Position numbers and translations under genes: made by a program. A DNA stretch of 64,000 nucleotides from Rhizobiaceae bacterium (GTDB taxonomy: Bacteria; Pseudomonadota; Alphaproteobacteria; Rhizobiales; Rhizobiaceae): assembly GCA_023953775.1 (NCBI GenBank), contig JAMLJD010000017.1:1-64000 (forward strand), read 5' to 3'. The notes beneath the pieces are model-generated. The model made no database searches, was not told the DNA's origin, and saw nothing but the letters and a program-made list of their open reading frames with translations. The stretch's first letter is position 1. Every line of letters starts with the position of its first letter. Below, one piece after another: positions 56,070 through 64,000 of this stretch.

Positions 56070-56132
56070 ATCGCCAGGCGCCGACGAGCTGACGGCGTCA
56101 GGTACTTGCGGCAACGCGACGGAGCAGGTTTC

Positions 56133-57059
56133 ATGGCGCAGCGTCCCCGGCGAATGCCCAACATTCAGTCGATCATCGGCTGCATTCCCATGATCGCAGT
56201 CTCGGTCGGCGTCTTCGTAATCTGCATCATCTATTCGATCACGCTCTCCTTTACGAACTCCAAGCTTTTCCCGAAGTTCGATTTCGTCGGACTCATGCAG
56301 TACGAACGGCTGTGGGATACGCCGCGCTGGATCATCTCCGTCCAGAACATCTGGCTCTACGGAGTGCTCGTCATCGGGTTCAACCTGATCTTCGGCTACC
56401 TGCTGGCGGCGTTCATGGATCAGCGGATCAAGCAGGAAGACACGCTTCGCACCATCTTCCTCTATCCGTTCGCGCTGTCGCTCATCGTTACCGGTCTCGT
56501 CTGGCAATGGATGCTCGATCCCAATCTCGGCATCGAAGCATCGATGAAGAACTGGGGCTTCGGCTGGTTCGAGTTCGCACCGCTGTCGAACCCCGCGACC
56601 GCAATCTACGGGGTCATCATCGCTGGCGTTTGGCAGGGGGCGGGCGTCACCATGGCGATCCTTCTCGCAGGCCTTCGCGGTGTCGACGCTGAAATCTGGA
56701 AAGCGGCTCGCGTCGACGGCATCCCGACCTGGCGGACCTACCTTTTCATCGTGCTGCCGATGATCAAGGGTGCGCTGGCCACCGCATTCGTGCTCCAATG
56801 CGTTTCGGTGGTCAGGATCTACGACCTCATTGTCGCCATGACCCAGGGTGGGCCGGGTATCGCCACCCAGATGCCGGCCGTCTTCGTCATCGAACACATC
56901 ACCAACCGGCAGAACGCCGGCATCGGCATGGCCGCGGCCACGATGATGCTGCTGCCGATCATCGTCCTGCTCGGGGTCCGGGGCTTCTTCCAGTGGCGTT
57001 CGGCGCGCAACGCCAAACGTCTCGAACGCGCCGCGGTCGCCACGGGAGGCCTGTCATGA
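56133..57059 (+). CDS. sugar ABC transporter permease (MalF type)
   Basis: A 308-residue inner-membrane permease with six or so membrane helices. The EAA loop is EIWKAARVDGIPTWRTYLFIVLPMIKG. Start at 56133 (MAQRPRRMPN) has GGAG upstream. Its stop overlaps the next permease (ATGA). Confidence 0.92.
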   Translation: MAQRPRRMPNIQSIIGCIPMIAVSVGVFVICIIYSITLSFTNSKLFPKFDFVGLMQYERLWDTPRWIISVQNIWLYGVLVIGFNLIFGYLLAAFMDQRIKQEDTLRTIFLYPFALSLIVTGLVWQWMLDPNLGIEASMKNWGFGWFEFAPLSNPATAIYGVIIAGVWQGAGVTMAILLAGLRGVDAEIWKAARVDGIPTWRTYLFIVLPMIKGALATAFVLQCVSVVRIYDLIVAMTQGGPGIATQMPAVFVIEHITNRQNAGIGMAAATMMLLPIIVLLGVRGFFQWRSARNAKRLERAAVATGGLS

Positions 57060-57985
57060 CTGCCGCGACGTCCGAGTGGCAGGCCTCGGCAGTCGAGCCT
57101 CGTGTCGACGCCGGTCCGCGCGGGCCGAAACCGCGACGCGTCTCGATCGCCCGCATCGGCATCTACGCCTTCCTCGTGATGTCGGCGATCTACTTCACGA
57201 TCCCGCTCTGGGTGATGGTCGTCACCTCGCTGAAGACAATGCCCGAGATCCGGCAGGGTCACCTCTTCGCCTGGCCGAGCGAACTGACTTTCGAGCCCTG
57301 GGTCAAGGCCTGGGCGGAGGCCTGCACCGGTCGCGACTGCAACGGCTTGAAGCCCGGCTTCTGGAATTCGGTCAAGATCACCGTGCCGAGCGTGATCATC
57401 TCGATCGTCATCGCCGCGATCAACGGCTACGCGCTGTCGTTCTGGCGGTTCAAGGGCTCGGAAGTGTTTTTCGGGCTGCTCCTGTTCGGCGCCTTCGTGC
57501 CATACCAGGTGGTGATCTATCCGCTGATCATCGCGTTCCGCGAGATGGGCATCTTCGCGACCTTGCCCGGCATCATCATCATCCACACCATCTTCGGCAT
57601 GCCGATCCTGACGCTGCTCTTCCGCAACTTCTTCGGCGCATTGCCGATGGAACTGTTCAAGGCGGCGCGCGTCGACGGTGCGGGCTTCTGGCAGATCTTC
57701 GTCATGATCATGCTTCCGATGTCGGTGCCGATCGCCATCGTCGCGGTGATCATCCAGGTCACCGGCATCTGGAACGACTTCCTGTTCGGCGTGGTGTTCG
57801 CGGGACGCGAGAACATGCCGATGACCGTCCAGCTCAACAATATCGTCATCACGACCACCGGCATCCGCGAATACAACGTCCACATGGCGGCGACGATTCT
57901 GACAGCGGCAGTCCCGCTGGCGATCTATTTCATTTCGGGCAAGTGGTTCGTCCGCGGCATCGCCGCCGGCGCCGTCAAGGGGTAG
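57056..57985 (+). CDS. sugar ABC transporter permease (MalG type)
   Basis: A 309-residue inner-membrane permease with a longer cytoplasmic N-terminus, about six membrane helices and the EAA loop ELFKAARVDGAGFWQIFVMIMLPMS. It contains a short extracytoplasmic insertion with two Cys (ACTGRDCNG). It pairs with the MalF-type permease. Confidence 0.92.
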   Translation: MTAATSEWQASAVEPRVDAGPRGPKPRRVSIARIGIYAFLVMSAIYFTIPLWVMVVTSLKTMPEIRQGHLFAWPSELTFEPWVKAWAEACTGRDCNGLKPGFWNSVKITVPSVIISIVIAAINGYALSFWRFKGSEVFFGLLLFGAFVPYQVVIYPLIIAFREMGIFATLPGIIIIHTIFGMPILTLLFRNFFGALPMELFKAARVDGAGFWQIFVMIMLPMSVPIAIVAVIIQVTGIWNDFLFGVVFAGRENMPMTVQLNNIVITTTGIREYNVHMAATILTAAVPLAIYFISGKWFVRGIAAGAVKG

Positions 57986-57988
57986 GGA

Positions 57989-59074
57989 ATGACGAGCGTA
58001 TCGATCAGGAACCTGTCGCTGAACTTCGGCGCTGTATCCGTCCTCAAGGCTCTCAATCTGGATGTTGAGGATGGCGAGTTCCTGGTGCTTCTCGGCCCGT
58101 CGGGATGCGGCAAGTCGACACTGCTGAACTGCATTGCTGGACTTCTCGACGTGTCGGACGGGCAGATCTTCATCAAGGACAGAAACGTGACCTGGGAGGA
58201 GCCGAAGGATCGCGGCATCGGCATGGTGTTCCAGTCCTACGCGCTCTATCCGCAGATGACGGTCGAGCGGAACCTGTCGTTCGGACTTCGCGTCGCGCGC
58301 ACGCCGAAAGAGGAGATCGAGCGCCGGGTCGCTCGCGCCGCCGAGATCCTGCAGATCGAGCCGCTTCTAACGCGCAAACCGGCGGAACTGTCGGGCGGCC
58401 AGCGGCAGAGGGTGGCGATCGGACGCGCGCTGGTGCGCGACGTCGACGTCTTCCTGTTCGACGAGCCCCTGTCCAACCTCGACGCCAAGCTGCGCGGCGA
58501 ACTGCGCGTCGAGATCAAGCGGCTGCACCAGCGGCTCGAAAACACCATGATCTACGTGACACACGACCAGATCGAGGCGATGACGCTCGCCGACCGGATC
58601 GCCGTCATGAAAGGCGGCGTCATCCAGCAACTCGACACGCCGAAGGCGATCTACAACAGGCCCGTCAACCGCTTCGTGGCGGGCTTCATCGGGTCTCCGG
58701 GAATGAACTTCATCGATGGCAGGCTCGAGGAGGTGGACGGCAATCCTTGGTTCGTCGCCGGCGACCTGCGTGCCCCGGTGTCGACCTATCCGTTCGATGG
58801 CAAGGGGTTCCGCGCCGGGCCGGCGGTGCTCGGCATGCGGCCCGAACACGTCGGCCTCAACAGTGGCGATGGCTGGCCCTTTGCCGCAACCGTCGATGTC
58901 GACGTCGTCGAACCCATGGGGTCCGACACGCTGGTGTGGACGCGGCTTGGCGGCCAGGACTTTTCCATCCGCACGCCATCCGAGCGGGCGCCCGAGGAAG
59001 GCGATACCGTCTCCATCGGCTTCGATCCGCTGCGGGCGTCGATCTTCGACGTGGAGAACGGCGAGCGGTTCTAG
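57989..59074 (+). CDS. sugar ABC transporter ATP-binding protein (UgpC/MsmK type)
   Basis: A 361-residue ATPase: Walker A GPSGCGKST, signature LSGGQRQRVAIGRALVRD, Walker B VFLFDEPLSNLD and switch YVTHDQIEAM. A C-terminal TOBE/regulatory domain follows (MRPEHVGL...). Starts 3 bp after the permease stop. Energises import of the predicted sugar. Confidence 0.93.
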   Translation: MTSVSIRNLSLNFGAVSVLKALNLDVEDGEFLVLLGPSGCGKSTLLNCIAGLLDVSDGQIFIKDRNVTWEEPKDRGIGMVFQSYALYPQMTVERNLSFGLRVARTPKEEIERRVARAAEILQIEPLLTRKPAELSGGQRQRVAIGRALVRDVDVFLFDEPLSNLDAKLRGELRVEIKRLHQRLENTMIYVTHDQIEAMTLADRIAVMKGGVIQQLDTPKAIYNRPVNRFVAGFIGSPGMNFIDGRLEEVDGNPWFVAGDLRAPVSTYPFDGKGFRAGPAVLGMRPEHVGLNSGDGWPFAATVDVDVVEPMGSDTLVWTRLGGQDFSIRTPSERAPEEGDTVSIGFDPLRASIFDVENGERF

Positions 59075-59106
59075 TAGATCAACATCGTTCGAAACACGGA
59101 AATCAC

Positions 59107-59850
59107 ATGACCTGGTCCTTCCAACTCTACAGCGCGCGAGACTTCCAACCCTGGGCAGACGTCTTCGCGATGGTCGCGCGGCTCGGCTATGACGCCGTCG
59201 AAGGCTTCGGCGGCGTCTACTCCGATCCTGCAGCGACGCGAGCGCTGATGGATCGCCATGGGCTCTCGATGCCGACCGGCCATTTCTCGCTCGATATGCT
59301 CGAGAACGATCCGGACGCCGCGTTCGGGCTCGCGCGGACGCTGGGCGTCGAGACGATCATATGTCCGCATATCGCGGCCGATCTCCGGCCGGCCGACACG
59401 GACGGATGGGCCGATTTCGGCAAGCGGCTGGCCGCGGTCCATGGCGCCTGCGCAAAGGCCGGCTATCCGTTCGCCTGGCACAATCACGATTTCGAGTTTG
59501 CCGCGCTTTCTGACGGCAGCATCCCGATGCGCATCATCCTCGATGCCGCGCCGGAGATCGGCTGGGAGATCGACGTCGCCTGGGTAGTGCGGGGAGGCGC
59601 CGATCCGATGTCATGGATAGCTGAATACGGCTCCCGTATCGTGGCCGCGCATGTCAAGGACATGGCGCCGGCGGGCGAGGCAGCCGACGAAGACGGCTGG
59701 GCCGATGTCGGTCACGGTACGATGGACTGGCCGGCGATCATGACGGCACTGCGTGACACGAAGACCGCTGTCTTCGTGATGGAGCATGACAAGCCCAGCG
59801 ATATCGAACGCTTCGCGAGCCGCTCGATCGAAGCCGCACGAACCTTCTAG
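59107..59850 (+). CDS. sugar phosphate isomerase/epimerase family protein
   Basis: A 247-residue AP-endonuclease-2-like TIM barrel. Probable metal and active-site residues are in WHNHDFEF, EIDVAWVVRGGADP, AAHVKDM, VGHGTMDWP and FVMEHDKPSD. It may isomerise or epimerise the incoming sugar or an oxidised derivative; the exact substrate is unknown. Follows the ATPase gene by 32 bp. Confidence 0.88.
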   Translation: MTWSFQLYSARDFQPWADVFAMVARLGYDAVEGFGGVYSDPAATRALMDRHGLSMPTGHFSLDMLENDPDAAFGLARTLGVETIICPHIAADLRPADTDGWADFGKRLAAVHGACAKAGYPFAWHNHDFEFAALSDGSIPMRIILDAAPEIGWEIDVAWVVRGGADPMSWIAEYGSRIVAAHVKDMAPAGEAADEDGWADVGHGTMDWPAIMTALRDTKTAVFVMEHDKPSDIERFASRSIEAARTF

Positions 59851-59862
59851 GAGCACGTCTCG

Positions 59863-60999
59863 ATGGCAAGAGCTCTCGGAGTCGGCATTGTCGGCTGCGG
59901 AAATATCTCGGAAACCTACCTGAAGCTCGCGCCGCTTTTTCGCGGTATCGAGATCCGGGCCTGCGCCGATATCGACATGGCGGTTGCGAAGGCGCGCGCC
60001 GATCGTTTCGGCGTTCGCGCTATTCAGGTCGACGAGCTGTTGACGGCCGACGGCATCGACATCGTCGTCAATCTGACCATACCGGCGGCCCACTACGACG
60101 TGTCGCGGGCGATTCTCGAAGCCGGCAAACATGTCTACTCCGAGAAGCCGTTCGTCCTGTCCGCGAAGGAAGGCCTCGATCTCAAACGGCTTGCCGACCG
60201 GCGCAATCTGCGTGTCGGCTCGGCGCCGGACACCTTCCTGGGCGGCGCTCATCAGCTTGCGCGCAGGATCGTCGACAGCGGCCGGATCGGCAGGGTGACG
60301 AGCGGTACCTGCCACGTGATGAGCCACGGCATGGAGCATTGGCATCCCAATCCGGACTTCTTCTTCAAGCCGGGCGGCGGGCCGATCCTGGATCTCGGAC
60401 CGTATTATATCACCAACCTGATTCAGCTGATCGGACCGGTGGAGCGCGTGGCCGCGCTCGGCTCGATACCCGCGCACCGGCGCACCATCACCTCCAAGCC
60501 GCGCTTCGGCGAGGAGATCGAGGTCGAGACGCCAACCACGATCCACGCGTTGCTGGAATTCGCCAACGGTGCGGTGATCACCTTCAATGCGAGCTGGGAC
60601 GTATGGCATCACGGCCATGCACCGATGGAGCTCTACGGCGAGGAGGGCACGCTCTACGTTCCTGACCCGAACTTCTTTGGCGGCGCGGTGACGCTCACCA
60701 AGGGTGCCAAGCCCGCGAAGGCGGGACCGTCCTGGAACCATCCCTTCCTCGTGCCCAATCACACGACGCCGCGCGGCATGCTTGCCAACTACCGTGCCTG
60801 CGGCCTCGCCGACATGGCACGCGGCATTCTCGACGGCCGACCGCATCGCTGTTCGCTGGATCTTGCCCTGCACGCCGTGGAGGTGATGACCGGGATCCTG
60901 AAGTCGGGAGAAAGCCGCAGGTTCGTCGAGATGAAGACGACGTGCGAGCGGCCGGCCGCACTCGGGATTGCCGAGGCAAGGGCACTCCTCGTACGCTAG
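59863..60999 (+). CDS. Gfo/Idh/MocA-family oxidoreductase
   Basis: A 378-residue NAD(P)-dependent dehydrogenase. The Rossmann motif is VGIVGCGNISETYL near the N-terminus, and the family EKP motif is HVYSEKPFVLS. The C-terminal domain holds the probable catalytic region GGGPILDLGPYYITNLIQLIG (Asp, Tyr). It often pairs with sugar isomerase/epimerases, acting in sequence on a sugar or sugar glycoside. Twelve bp after the isomerase gene. Confidence 0.9.
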   Translation: MARALGVGIVGCGNISETYLKLAPLFRGIEIRACADIDMAVAKARADRFGVRAIQVDELLTADGIDIVVNLTIPAAHYDVSRAILEAGKHVYSEKPFVLSAKEGLDLKRLADRRNLRVGSAPDTFLGGAHQLARRIVDSGRIGRVTSGTCHVMSHGMEHWHPNPDFFFKPGGGPILDLGPYYITNLIQLIGPVERVAALGSIPAHRRTITSKPRFGEEIEVETPTTIHALLEFANGAVITFNASWDVWHHGHAPMELYGEEGTLYVPDPNFFGGAVTLTKGAKPAKAGPSWNHPFLVPNHTTPRGMLANYRACGLADMARGILDGRPHRCSLDLALHAVEVMTGILKSGESRRFVEMKTTCERPAALGIAEARALLVR

Positions 61000-61033
61000 C
61001 ATAAGCGCTGCGTGGGCCGACAAGGGAGATCAC

Positions 61034-62080
61034 ATGGACTGGCATCCGACCGCCAACCGTTACGACGCGATGACCTACAGCCGCTGCGGACGGTCCGGTC
61101 TGAAACTGCCGGCGATTTCGCTCGGCCTGTGGCACAATTTCGGCGGCGACACGCCACATCAGGTCAAGCAGGCGATCTGCCGGAAGGCATTCGACCTCGG
61201 CGTGACACATTTCGACCTTGCCAACAATTACGGCCCGCCGGCCGGCGCAGCCGAAGAGGCATTCGGCGAGATCCTGCGGACGGATTTCGCCGGTTATCGC
61301 GATGAGCTCATCGTGTCGACGAAGGCTGGCTACGGCATGTGGCCCGGCCCGTACGGCGAGTGGGGCAGCCGCAAATATCTGCTTGCCAGTCTGGACCAGA
61401 GCCTCAAGCGGCTGGGGCTCGACTATGTAGATATCTTCTACTCGCACCGCTACGACCCCGACACGCCGCTCGAAGAGACGATGATGGCGCTCGATCACGC
61501 GGTTCGCTCCGGCCGCGCGCTCTATGTCGGCCTGTCGTCCTACAATTCCAAGCGCACGCGCGAGGCGGTGGCGATCCTTCAGTCGCTCGGTACCCCCTGC
61601 CTGATCCACCAGCCGAGTTATTCGATGATCAATCGCTGGGTCGAGGAGGATGGTCTGCTGGCGACCCTCGATGAGTTGGGCATAGGCTCGATCGTGTTCT
61701 CGCCGCTGGCGCAGGGCATGCTGACGTCGAAATATCTCGGCGGCATCCCCGAAGACAGCCGCGCCGCGCAGGGAAAATCGCTGCGCAAGGAGTTTCTCAG
61801 CGACCGGACGATCAAGAATATTCGCGCGCTCGACGCGATTGCCAAGCGGCGCGGGCAGACGCTCGCACAGATGGCGCTTGCCTGGGTCCTGCGCGGCGGC
61901 CGTGTCACTTCGGCGCTGATCGGCGCCAGCCGGCCCGAGCAGGTCGAGGACTGCGTCGAGGCGCTCGACAATCGCGAGTTCGACGCCGAGGAACTGGCGG
62001 AAATCGACCGCTACGCGCATGAGGCAGATATCAATCTGTGGGCCGCGTCGGCGGAGCGGAAGGGGCCTGCGCGCAAGTGA
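61034..62080 (+). CDS. aldo/keto reductase, L-glyceraldehyde 3-phosphate reductase (YghZ) type
   Basis: A 348-residue aldo/keto reductase. The catalytic tetrad is visible: Asp and Tyr in THFDLANNYGPP, Lys in IVSTKAGYGMW and His in IFYSHRYDPDTP. The segment WGSRKYLLASLDQSLKRLGLDYVDIFYSHR is characteristic of the YghZ/AKR14 group that reduces L-glyceraldehyde 3-phosphate and methylglyoxal. AAGGGAG precedes the ATG at 61034. Within a sugar operon it may reduce an aldose or keto-sugar. Confidence 0.9.
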   Translation: MDWHPTANRYDAMTYSRCGRSGLKLPAISLGLWHNFGGDTPHQVKQAICRKAFDLGVTHFDLANNYGPPAGAAEEAFGEILRTDFAGYRDELIVSTKAGYGMWPGPYGEWGSRKYLLASLDQSLKRLGLDYVDIFYSHRYDPDTPLEETMMALDHAVRSGRALYVGLSSYNSKRTREAVAILQSLGTPCLIHQPSYSMINRWVEEDGLLATLDELGIGSIVFSPLAQGMLTSKYLGGIPEDSRAAQGKSLRKEFLSDRTIKNIRALDAIAKRRGQTLAQMALAWVLRGGRVTSALIGASRPEQVEDCVEALDNREFDAEELAEIDRYAHEADINLWAASAERKGPARK

Positions 62081-63690
62081 TCGTCAACCCGATCCTGCCG
62101 GGATTCAATCCCGATCCCTCGATATGCCGGGTCGGCGACGACTATTACATCGCCACCTCGACCTTCGAATGGTTTCCGGGTGTCCAGATTCACCAGTCGC
62201 GTGATCTTGCGAACTGGGCGCTGGTTACCCGGCCGCTGACCCGAGCGAGCCAGCTCGACATGCGCGGCAATCCCGATTCGGGCGGCATCTGGGCGCCGTG
62301 TCTGTCACATGCCGATGGTTTGTTCTGGCTTGTCTACACGGACGTGAAACGGCTCGACGGCAATTTCAAGGACGCGCACAACTACATCGTCACCGCGCCG
62401 GCGATCGAGGGACCATGGTCGGATCCGGTCCACGTCAATTCGAGCGGTTTCGACCCGTCGCTGTTTCACGACGATGACGGTCGCAAATGGTTCCTCAACA
62501 TGATCTGGAACCATGTTTCGCATGGCGTTGGCGGCCAGCCGAAACACCCGTCCTTTGCCGGCATAGTGTTGCAGGAGTATGATCCCGTCCTGAAGCGGCT
62601 GGTCGGGCCGGTCCGCAACATCTTTGGCGGCAGTACGCACGGGCTGGTCGAGGGACCGCATCTGTTCAGGCGCGATAATTGGTATTACCTCACGACGGCC
62701 GAAGGTGGCACCGGATACGACCACGCGGTGACCATGGCGCGATCGCGCGACATAGCCGGCCCGTACGAACTGCATCCCGACAACCATCTGCTCACCTCCA
62801 AGGACGCACCGGAAGCGCCCCTTCAGCGGGCCGGTCACGGGCAGATCGTCGAGACGCTGGACGGCGTCGTCTACCACACTCACCTGTGTTCACGGCCTCT
62901 GCCGGGAACGCGCCGCTCACCGCTCGGCCGCGAGACCGCGATCCAGAAATGCGTCTGGGGCGAAGACGGCTGGCTTCGGCTTGAGGGTGGCGGCGTGGTG
63001 CCCAGCCTTGAAGTGCCGACGCCTTCATATGCCGGGCGAGCGGCAAGCAGGCCGGCGCGGTTGGAACGCCGCTTCGACGGTAATGCGCTGCCGCCGGAAT
63101 TCCAGTGGCTGCGAACACCGTATCCGCAGCGCCTTTTTTCACTCGATGCCGCGCCGGGCAGGCTGCGGCTGTTCGGTCGCGAGTCGATTGGATCTTGGTT
63201 CGAGCAGGCGCTCGTTGCCCGCAGGCAGGAGGACTTCGCCTTTCGTGCCGAGACGGAAATTCATTTCGACCCCGAAACCTACCAGCAGGCTGCCGGACTC
63301 ACTCACTACTACAACCGTCACAAGTTCCACTTTGCCGCTATCACTCGTGATCGGATTGGCAATCGTGTGCTGATGCTGATCTCCTGCCTCGGCGACTGGC
63401 CCGATGGCCGCCTCTCCTTCGCGCTGGAAACCTCGAAGCCCGTGTCGGATAGCCCGATCGCATTGGCGGCCGAGGTTCGACACGCAGAGCTTCAGTTCCA
63501 CTATCGCGATCGCAGCGCGTGGCAGCCATTGGGACCGGTGCTCGACGCGAGCCTGATCTCCGACGAGGCGGGGCGCGGCGAGCACGGGTCGTTCACCGGA
63601 GCGTTCGTCGGCATGGCGGCGTTCGACACGAGCGGCGCGGGCAGGCCCGCCGATTTCAGCCACTTTGTCTACGAGCGCCTTGAGGGCTGA
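62077..63690 (+). CDS. xynB: GH43-family beta-xylosidase
   Basis: A 537-residue cytoplasmic glycoside hydrolase, with no signal peptide. GTG start at 62077 overlaps the previous stop (GTGA). The five-bladed propeller has NPILPGFNPDPSICRVGDDYYIATSTFEWFPGV (catalytic base Asp in FNPDPS), GFDPSLFHDDDGRKWFLNM and STHGLVEGPHLFRRDNWYYL (general acid Glu in VEGPHL). A C-terminal beta-sandwich domain is also seen. This matches GH43 subfamily 11-type beta-1,4-xylosidases, which release xylose from xylooligosaccharides. It fits an imported-xyloside locus. Confidence 0.93.
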   Translation: MIVNPILPGFNPDPSICRVGDDYYIATSTFEWFPGVQIHQSRDLANWALVTRPLTRASQLDMRGNPDSGGIWAPCLSHADGLFWLVYTDVKRLDGNFKDAHNYIVTAPAIEGPWSDPVHVNSSGFDPSLFHDDDGRKWFLNMIWNHVSHGVGGQPKHPSFAGIVLQEYDPVLKRLVGPVRNIFGGSTHGLVEGPHLFRRDNWYYLTTAEGGTGYDHAVTMARSRDIAGPYELHPDNHLLTSKDAPEAPLQRAGHGQIVETLDGVVYHTHLCSRPLPGTRRSPLGRETAIQKCVWGEDGWLRLEGGGVVPSLEVPTPSYAGRAASRPARLERRFDGNALPPEFQWLRTPYPQRLFSLDAAPGRLRLFGRESIGSWFEQALVARRQEDFAFRAETEIHFDPETYQQAAGLTHYYNRHKFHFAAITRDRIGNRVLMLISCLGDWPDGRLSFALETSKPVSDSPIALAAEVRHAELQFHYRDRSAWQPLGPVLDASLISDEAGRGEHGSFTGAFVGMAAFDTSGAGRPADFSHFVYERLEG

Positions 63691-63698
63691 GCCTGTTG

Positions 63699-64000
63699 TC
63701 AGGTACGCCAGTTGAGGAAATAGCGTTCCGCGCGGCCGATCAGCCAGCCGATGGTCAAGCCGAGAACAGACAGGATCGCCACGCCGGCGATAAGCTGGTC
63801 GATCGAGAACAGAGCTCCGGCCATGAGGATATAGGCGCCGATGCCAAACTCCGCGCCGATCATCTCGGCAGCGACGAGCAGCACGATGGCGATCGATGCC
63901 GAGATGCGAAAGCCGGAAAGGATAGCCGGCATCGCACCGGGAATGATGATCTTGCGCACGATCGATAGCCACGAGATGCCGAACGACTGACCCATGCGGA
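63699..64000 (-). CDS. ABC transporter permease (NitT/TauT type), partial at window edge
   Basis: C-terminal 100 or so residues of a permease continuing past the window end. The EAA loop GISWLSIVRKIIIPGAMPAILSGFRIS is followed by two or three membrane segments (SIAIVLLVAAEMIGAEFGIGAY; IAGVAILSVLGLTIGWLIG) and ends RYFLNWRT. The pattern is of nitrate/taurine/sulfonate-type importers (SsuC/TauC-like). It is convergent with xynB, 8 bp away. Substrate cannot be determined from this fragment. Confidence 0.88.
   Translation of the reverse strand, partial: RMGQSFGISWLSIVRKIIIPGAMPAILSGFRISASIAIVLLVAAEMIGAEFGIGAYILMAGALFSIDQLIAGVAILSVLGLTIGWLIGRAERYFLNWRT

Overview
The window looks like a chromosomal segment of a GC-rich alphaproteobacterium, most likely Hyphomicrobiales (Rhizobiales; Mesorhizobium or another Phyllobacteriaceae/Aurantimonadaceae-type organism). 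The evidence is a transglutaminase-like cysteine peptidase of the BTLCP family, a DUF3329 protein, an intracellular PHB depolymerase, SitABCD beside a Mur/Fur regulator with a TTGCAAA-N3-TTTGCAA box, and tightly packed operons joined by ATGA/TGATG overlaps. I see no rRNA, tRNA, CRISPR array or prophage.

Layout. 1-2220: a small accessory patch with a three-gene Panacea-domain toxin-antitoxin-like operon and an IS1595-family transposase, just upstream of comM/yifB. 2346-6385: comM, a BTLCP peptidase and phaZ. 6530-11098 (minus): a TRAP transporter (dctP-dctQ-dctM) followed by a TauE/SafE exporter and a BASS-type transporter. 11363-14502: a small DUF3329 protein, pncB and an uncharacterised membrane protein. 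14650-32360: a branched-chain-amino-acid-type ABC transporter, pncA, and what reads as a nicotinate (or related N-heterocycle) degradation cluster. That cluster has a molybdenum hydroxylase of the xanthine dehydrogenase family, a 6-hydroxynicotinate reductase, UPF0280 and AA_synth proteins, a MarR regulator, hyuB-hyuA and a ferredoxin-NADP reductase.

32413-47681: an arylformamidase-like hydrolase diverges from a long operon for tryptophan/kynurenine degradation through anthraniloyl-CoA. The operon encodes the 2-aminobenzoyl-CoA monooxygenase/reductase, SDR, MarR, enoyl-CoA hydratase, acyl-CoA dehydrogenase, aminobenzoate-CoA ligase, kynU and kynA. A second LIV-type transporter and a RidA-like protein follow. 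47685-51809: the sitABCD metal importer and its divergent Fur/Mur regulator. 51922-53343: gnd. 53344-63690: a LacI regulator diverging from a sugar ABC importer with a sugar isomerase, a Gfo/Idh/MocA oxidoreductase, an aldo/keto reductase and a GH43 beta-xylosidase (predicted xyloside use). The window ends inside a NitT/TauT-type permease gene.

The main proposal is a regulated nicotinamide/nicotinate catabolic module. PncA would make nicotinate, the Mo-hydroxylase 6-hydroxynicotinate, and the ferredoxin-dependent reductase (fed by Fpr) a tetrahydro-6-oxonicotinate lactam. ATP-dependent HyuAB would open the lactam in place of the enamidase of anaerobes. Similar pseudo-palindromes lie upstream of the transporter, the hydroxylase operon and the hyuA/fpr divergon. 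Both core enzymes carry an apparent single-base deletion in a G run, so this copy may be decaying or contain sequencing errors. A second general pattern is a strong GC hairpin directly after each of four solute-binding-protein genes.
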